Source: 2-12-FULL-60-19 sp041483675
GTDB lineage: Bacteria > Desulfobacterota > Binatia > UBA9968
Assembly: GCA_041483675.1 (NCBI GenBank)
Contig: JBGPGE010000065.1
Coordinates: forward strand, 1 to 26,323
Length of the DNA: 26,323 nt
Reading direction: 5' to 3'
Shown here in pieces: positions 23,320-26,323 of this stretch. Below the pieces are notes generated by a model that saw only the letters and a program-made list of their open reading frames with translations, was not told where the DNA came from and ran no database searches. The position numbers and the translations under genes are program-made. Every line of letters starts with the position of its first letter. Position 1 is the first letter of the stretch.

Positions 23320-23365
23320 AAGGCAGAAGGCAGAAGGCAGAAGGCAGAAGGCAGAAGGCAGAAGG
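23319..23365. repeat. GAAGGCA heptamer tandem repeat
   Basis: Six perfect GAAGGCA units plus GAAGG lie directly after the first acyl-CoA dehydrogenase stop codon and end 13 bp before the second gene's ATG. The array shares its first G with the TAG stop. A 7-bp unit cannot preserve the frame unless copies change in threes. The last GAAGG may serve as a weak ribosome binding site. Confidence 0.9.
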
Positions 23366-23378
23366 ATCGTCGTTAGTC

Positions 23379-24512
23379 ATGGATCTGAGATTGAGCGAAG
23401 AAGAGAGGCTCATTCGACACACCGCGGCCCAGTTCGTCGCGAAAGAGCTGATGTCGCGCGAGGGAGCGTTTCTCAAACAGAAGGAAGCCTTCGTGCCTCC
23501 CGGCGATCCGCCGAGAAGAGAACTCGATCCGGAGATCAGGAACTCGCTTGTTCAGAAGGCCAAGCGCATAGGGCTCTGGACTCTGGAACTGCCCGAGACT
23601 GCCGGAGGATCGTGTGTCGGGCAAGTCGCGCGAGTTCTGATCTACCGGGAGTTCGGCAGGACCGCAATGCCGTTCGAGCCTCCTTCGATTCCAGCCGTGC
23701 TCGCGCGGAGCCCTTACGCGCGCAAGCTGGCGAACGGCGAGCTGTCCCTTGCGCTGGCGTTCGACGAAGTTCATAAGACTGGCGATCTGAGCGCGATCCG
23801 CGCCGGTTACCGGCGGGGGGCAGGTGATTACGAGCTTTACAGTGACGGCATGGACGTGATCCATCCCGACGCCGACCTCTATCTGCTGCCGGCGGTGGAG
23901 CATGAGGGCGGCGACGTCGGCCTTTTTCTCCTGGAGAAAAACGCGCCTGGAGTCCGGATCGAAGGCGCCGCCGACCTGACCAACGATCAGACTGTGGCGC
24001 GCCTTACGCTCCGCGCCTGCGGTTTGGCGAGCGATCGCCATGTCGGCGTCGGCGAGGATGTCGAAGGCATCATCGCCTCGGAACAGCTTCGCATCGCCGC
24101 GCGGGCCCTTGGAATAGCGATGCGCTGTCTGGATGCGTCGCTCGAGCATGCGCGCAACCGCGTCACCTTCGGCCGGCCGCTATCTTCCCGGCAGGCGATC
24201 CAGTGGATGCTGGCCGATGTCGCAGTGAGCCTCCGCACCTGCACGTGGCTTACGCTGGAAGCGGCGTGGAAGGCGGACCAGGGCATGCCTTACTTTCATG
24301 ATGCCGCGCTTGCTAAGAAGCGGGCCGCGCGGATGGCCTTCGAAGCGGCGGATACGGCGATCCAGATTCACGGCGGCTACGGCGTCTCCAAAGAATTTCC
24401 CTTCGAGAGCTTTTACCGCGAAGCGCGGCTGATGCGCCTGCTCTACGGGCGCGAAGCGGAGATCGATCGGAAGATAGGGGAAGAAGCGTTGGGGGTTAGG
24501 CGTGAGGCGTAA
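23379..24512 (+). CDS. Acyl-CoA dehydrogenase-like protein, degenerate partner
   Basis: The product is 377 aa. The start is ATG 23379 (MDLRLSEEERLIRHTAAQFV), since the frame further left runs only through the heptamer repeat. The N- and C-terminal helical domains are intact, with IQIHGGYGVSKEFPFESFYREARL near 328-351. The middle domain lacks the ALTEPxxGSD flavin motif; ALAFDEVHKTGDLSAI stands in its place (about 125-140). In steroid-degrading actinobacteria, heterotetrameric acyl-CoA dehydrogenases are built from one FAD-complete and one incomplete subunit, encoded side by side. The same arrangement is suggested here with the gene at 22126, by inference. Confidence 0.88.
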   Translation: MDLRLSEEERLIRHTAAQFVAKELMSREGAFLKQKEAFVPPGDPPRRELDPEIRNSLVQKAKRIGLWTLELPETAGGSCVGQVARVLIYREFGRTAMPFEPPSIPAVLARSPYARKLANGELSLALAFDEVHKTGDLSAIRAGYRRGAGDYELYSDGMDVIHPDADLYLLPAVEHEGGDVGLFLLEKNAPGVRIEGAADLTNDQTVARLTLRACGLASDRHVGVGEDVEGIIASEQLRIAARALGIAMRCLDASLEHARNRVTFGRPLSSRQAIQWMLADVAVSLRTCTWLTLEAAWKADQGMPYFHDAALAKKRAARMAFEAADTAIQIHGGYGVSKEFPFESFYREARLMRLLYGREAEIDRKIGEEALGVRREA

Positions 24513-24520
24513 GGTGTTTG

Positions 24521-24548
24521 TAGGGGCACGGCATGCCGTGCCCCTACG
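24521..24548. repeat. Perfect 28-bp palindrome
   Basis: GTAGGGGCACGGCA (24521-24534) is followed at once by its exact reverse complement (24535-24548), with no loop. It lies between the second acyl-CoA dehydrogenase and the thiolase-like gene, immediately before the AAGGAG ribosome binding site. It resembles a repeat widespread in environmental bacterial genomes. No T-run follows, so it does not look like a classical terminator. Confidence 0.85.
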
Positions 24549-24563
24549 GAAAGGAGAAGAACA

Positions 24564-25715
24564 TTGCGACGAAAGAAAGTTTGTTTTGTCGGCTACGGTT
24601 CGACGGAGTATTCGCGCAAGTCGGAAGACTCGCAGCTCAGCCATTATGCGACGGCGATCCGCGCGGCGCTGAATCAGACCGGCCTCAAGAAGAAAGACAT
24701 TCATGGGCTGTCGATCACGACCCAGGCGAGTCCGGACACTGCGCCGCACGTGGCGGAACAACTTGGGTTTGAACTGGACTGGGTATTGAACGCCGACTAC
24801 GGCGGCGCTGGCGGGGTCGGCGCGGTGCGGCGCGCCGCGGATGCCATCGAATGCGGTCATCTCGACGTCGCGCTGCTGGTCGGCGGGAACTCCTTCGACA
24901 AGAGCGTGCCGCATCAGCGGCCGCTCGAATATCAGCGCGGCAATTTTGTCGATGTTTACGGCTACGGCGGTCCCAATTCCTTGATGGCGCTGATTCAGCG
25001 GCTGCACATGGAAAACTTCGGCACCACGCTGGAGCAGATCGGTAAGATCGCCGTCGCTCAACGCTTCAACGCGATGAACAACCCGCAAGCGCTGCTGCGC
25101 GAGCCGATGACGATGCAAGATTATTTGAACTCGCGCATGATCTCCGATCCGATCCGGCTCTTCGATTGTGTCATGCCGTGCTCGGGCGCGGAATGTCTGG
25201 TTCTCGCCTCGGAAGAGAAAGCGAAGCAGATCACCGACAAACTCGTTTATTTAGTTACGGACGCCGAGAAAGTGCATTATCAAGTCGCCAACATGTTACC
25301 GGAGAAGACTACATTCGGGATGAAATTGGTGGGCGAGAAAATCTTTTCCGAGGTGGAGCGCGAGGATATCGATCTGTTCGAAATTTACGACGACTATCCG
25401 ATCGCGGTGATGATCCAGATCGAGGATCTCGGCTACTGCAAGAAGGGCGACGGCGGCAAGTTCGTCGACGCGCACGATCTGACTTACAACGGCGACTTCC
25501 CGGTAAACACGGGCGGCGGCGAATTGTCGGTCGGTCAGGCGGGTCTCGCCGGTGGTTTTCTCCACGTCGTCGAAGCGCTCAGGCAATTGCGCGGCGAGGC
25601 CGGCGGTCATCAAGTCAAGAAAGCGGAGCGCGCGCTGGTCACGGGCATCGGCTGGCTCAACTACGGGCGCAATCTCGGCACCACCGCCGCGCTCGTGATG
25701 GAAAGGAGAAAGTAA
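24564..25715 (+). CDS. Thiolase-fold protein lacking the Cys/His/Cys active site (SCP-x/Ltp2-like)
   Basis: The product is 383 aa. A TTG start at 24564 is supported by AAGGAG 8 nt upstream and by the family start (CFVGYGSTEYSRKSEDSQL). The two thiolase halves are recognisable. The first-cysteine region reads NADYGGAGGVGAVRRAADAI (77-96), without Cys. The GHxxGxTG region reads GGGELSVGQAGLAGG (about 313-327), with Gln for His. The final CxGGG region reads TGIGWLNYGRNLGTTAALVM, with no Cys. It should not act as a claisen-type thiolase. Thiolase-like aldolases of the Ltp2 kind also lack these residues, rely on tyrosines and bind a DUF35 partner, which is encoded next with a 1-nt overlap. A retro-aldol or acyl-transfer role is inferred. 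Confidence 0.88.
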   Translation: MRRKKVCFVGYGSTEYSRKSEDSQLSHYATAIRAALNQTGLKKKDIHGLSITTQASPDTAPHVAEQLGFELDWVLNADYGGAGGVGAVRRAADAIECGHLDVALLVGGNSFDKSVPHQRPLEYQRGNFVDVYGYGGPNSLMALIQRLHMENFGTTLEQIGKIAVAQRFNAMNNPQALLREPMTMQDYLNSRMISDPIRLFDCVMPCSGAECLVLASEEKAKQITDKLVYLVTDAEKVHYQVANMLPEKTTFGMKLVGEKIFSEVEREDIDLFEIYDDYPIAVMIQIEDLGYCKKGDGGKFVDAHDLTYNGDFPVNTGGGELSVGQAGLAGGFLHVVEALRQLRGEAGGHQVKKAERALVTGIGWLNYGRNLGTTAALVMERRK

Positions 25716-26131
25716 TGGCTGAAGCGAGAGCGCCGCAAAAAAGTTTGCCGAAGATCAATCCCATCGACCGGCCATTCTGGGAAGGGGCGGCGAAAAATAG
25801 GTTTCTGCTCCAGAAATGTAGAAGCTGCGGCAAGGTTCAATTCTTTCCGCGCGTCGCTTGTGTCGACTGCTTCGGCGAATTGGACTGGATCGAAGCCAAG
25901 GGCACCGGCAAGATTCACACCTTCACGCTGGTGCGCGTGCCGCGCAATCCGGCGTTTAAAGAAGAAGCGCCGATCTACTATATCAATGTAATTTTAGACG
26001 AAGGCGTGATCGTCGAGAGCCGCTTGCTCGGCGAAAACAAAGAGAAGGTCAAGCTCGGCGACCGCGTCAAAGTGCGCTACGAACAAACACACAATCCGGA
26101 GATCAAGCTGCCGTGCTTTGAGCTGGCGTAA
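25715..26131 (+). CDS. DUF35 Zn-ribbon / OB-fold protein
   Basis: The product is 138 aa. A short N-terminal helix (FWEGAAKNRFLLQKC) is followed by a zinc ribbon with C35, C38, C49 and C52 (CRSCGKVQFF, ACVDC) and an OB-fold (about 60-135) ending in YEQTHNPEIKLPCFEL. The family accompanies thiolase-fold enzymes and brings CoA substrates to them. A GGAGA site precedes the ATG, which shares one base with the thiolase stop. Unlike actinobacterial ChsH2, it has no MaoC domain attached. The two proteins probably form a complex. Confidence 0.92.
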   Translation: MAEARAPQKSLPKINPIDRPFWEGAAKNRFLLQKCRSCGKVQFFPRVACVDCFGELDWIEAKGTGKIHTFTLVRVPRNPAFKEEAPIYYINVILDEGVIVESRLLGENKEKVKLGDRVKVRYEQTHNPEIKLPCFELA

Positions 26132-26166
26132 TTAATTTTGGATTTGCGATTTTGGATTTTCGATTG
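26132..26166. repeat. Word repeat of the GATTTTGGATTTT type
   Basis: Copies of TTTTGGATTT and GCGATTTTGGATTTTCGATT stand between the DUF35 gene and the next start codon. The complementary words (AATCTAAAATC, TCCAAAATCT) recur inside the next reading frame at 26225-26280. The two groups could pair as an imperfect long inverted repeat. Confidence 0.6.
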
Positions 26167-26179
26167 AGGAGAAAAACAA

Positions 26180-26323
26180 ATGCATGAGAGAACCTGGATG
26201 CGGTCTTCGAATTCTCGCTCCGACAATCTAAAATCTAAAACCTGTACTGAGCTAAGTCGAAGTATCCAAAATCTAAAATGGGCGGGGCTTTTTGCAATCG
26301 TCGTCGCGCTCACGGTGTGTGGG
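26180..26323 (+). CDS. Start of a predicted exported protein (3' end outside the window)
   Basis: Forty-eight codons are visible. An AGGAG site lies 7 nt upstream of ATG 26180 (MHERTWMRSSNSRSDNLKSK). A hydrophobic stretch LKWAGLFAIVVALTVCG (about 32-48) suggests a signal peptide or an N-terminal anchor; LTVC is not a perfect lipobox. The codons ahead of the hydrophobic core are made of word repeats (AATCTAAAATCTAAAA, TCCAAAATCTAAAATGG, GAGCTAAGTCGAAGT). No family can be given; a periplasmic binding or lipoprotein-like protein is likely. Confidence 0.55.
   Translation, partial: MHERTWMRSSNSRSDNLKSKTCTELSRSIQNLKWAGLFAIVVALTVCG

Noticed and set aside
23319..23365. CRISPR array
   Set aside because: The units are 7 bp with no spacers and no cas genes are present.
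24521..24548. Intrinsic transcription terminator
   Set aside because: The palindrome has no loop and no following T-run, and the next gene's ribosome binding site begins at once.
24180..25118. Long minus-strand open frame across the second dehydrogenase and thiolase-like genes
   Set aside because: It runs antisense through two recognisable genes and the palindrome, and lacks any family motif.

Overview
The window is GC-rich bacterial chromosome with dense, short-gapped operons and Shine-Dalgarno start sites. No rRNA or tRNA was seen. The gene types (tripartite tricarboxylate transporters with TctC proteins starting ...EPFYKGKT, amidohydrolase-2 and M24 proteins, paired acyl-CoA dehydrogenases, a thiolase-like protein with a DUF35 partner) and the many short intergenic word repeats suggest an uncultured soil or groundwater lineage, such as a deltaproteobacterial/Binatota-like, NC10 or Rokubacteria-type organism. 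That placement is inference; no marker gene settles it.

Positions 1-6200 form an accessory island. It opens with the 3' part of an Eco57I-type DNA methyltransferase or restriction-modification protein. Two cargo genes follow. One encodes a small membrane-anchored protein. The other encodes a RibD-like deaminase fused to a COG2865-type ATPase module and a winged helix. Each cargo gene is followed by another diverged copy of the methyltransferase's 3' end, so the cargo sits between about 95-bp direct repeats (three copies in all). A degenerate array of seven 11-bp units lies between the fusion gene and the third copy. After this come a MazF-like toxin remnant with an intact antitoxin, an orphan YgiT-type zinc finger gene and a VapBC pair, all on the minus strand.

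Positions 6278-14633 are mostly core or transport genes. They include an RlmD/TrmA-family rRNA methyltransferase (minus), a plus-strand DUF309 / LolD-like ATPase / large FtsX permease operon, an orphan Phd antitoxin, and a minus-strand MFS / NodI-like / NodJ-like operon.

Positions 14785-22000 hold a tautomerase-family gene (plus) facing a minus-strand catabolic cluster: tctB, tctC, tctC, tctA, an amidohydrolase and an M24-fold protein. The M24 protein has lost four of the five canonical metal ligands. The cluster reads as uptake and processing of an unknown carboxylate.

Positions 22126-26323 hold a plus-strand operon of two acyl-CoA dehydrogenases (the second degenerate at its flavin motif), a thiolase-like protein without the catalytic Cys/His/Cys set, a DUF35 Zn-ribbon/OB-fold protein, and the first 48 codons of an exported protein. 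The layout resembles actinobacterial steroid side-chain (igr-type) retro-aldol modules. Short word repeats occur between genes and inside the signal-peptide codons of all three exported proteins in the window.
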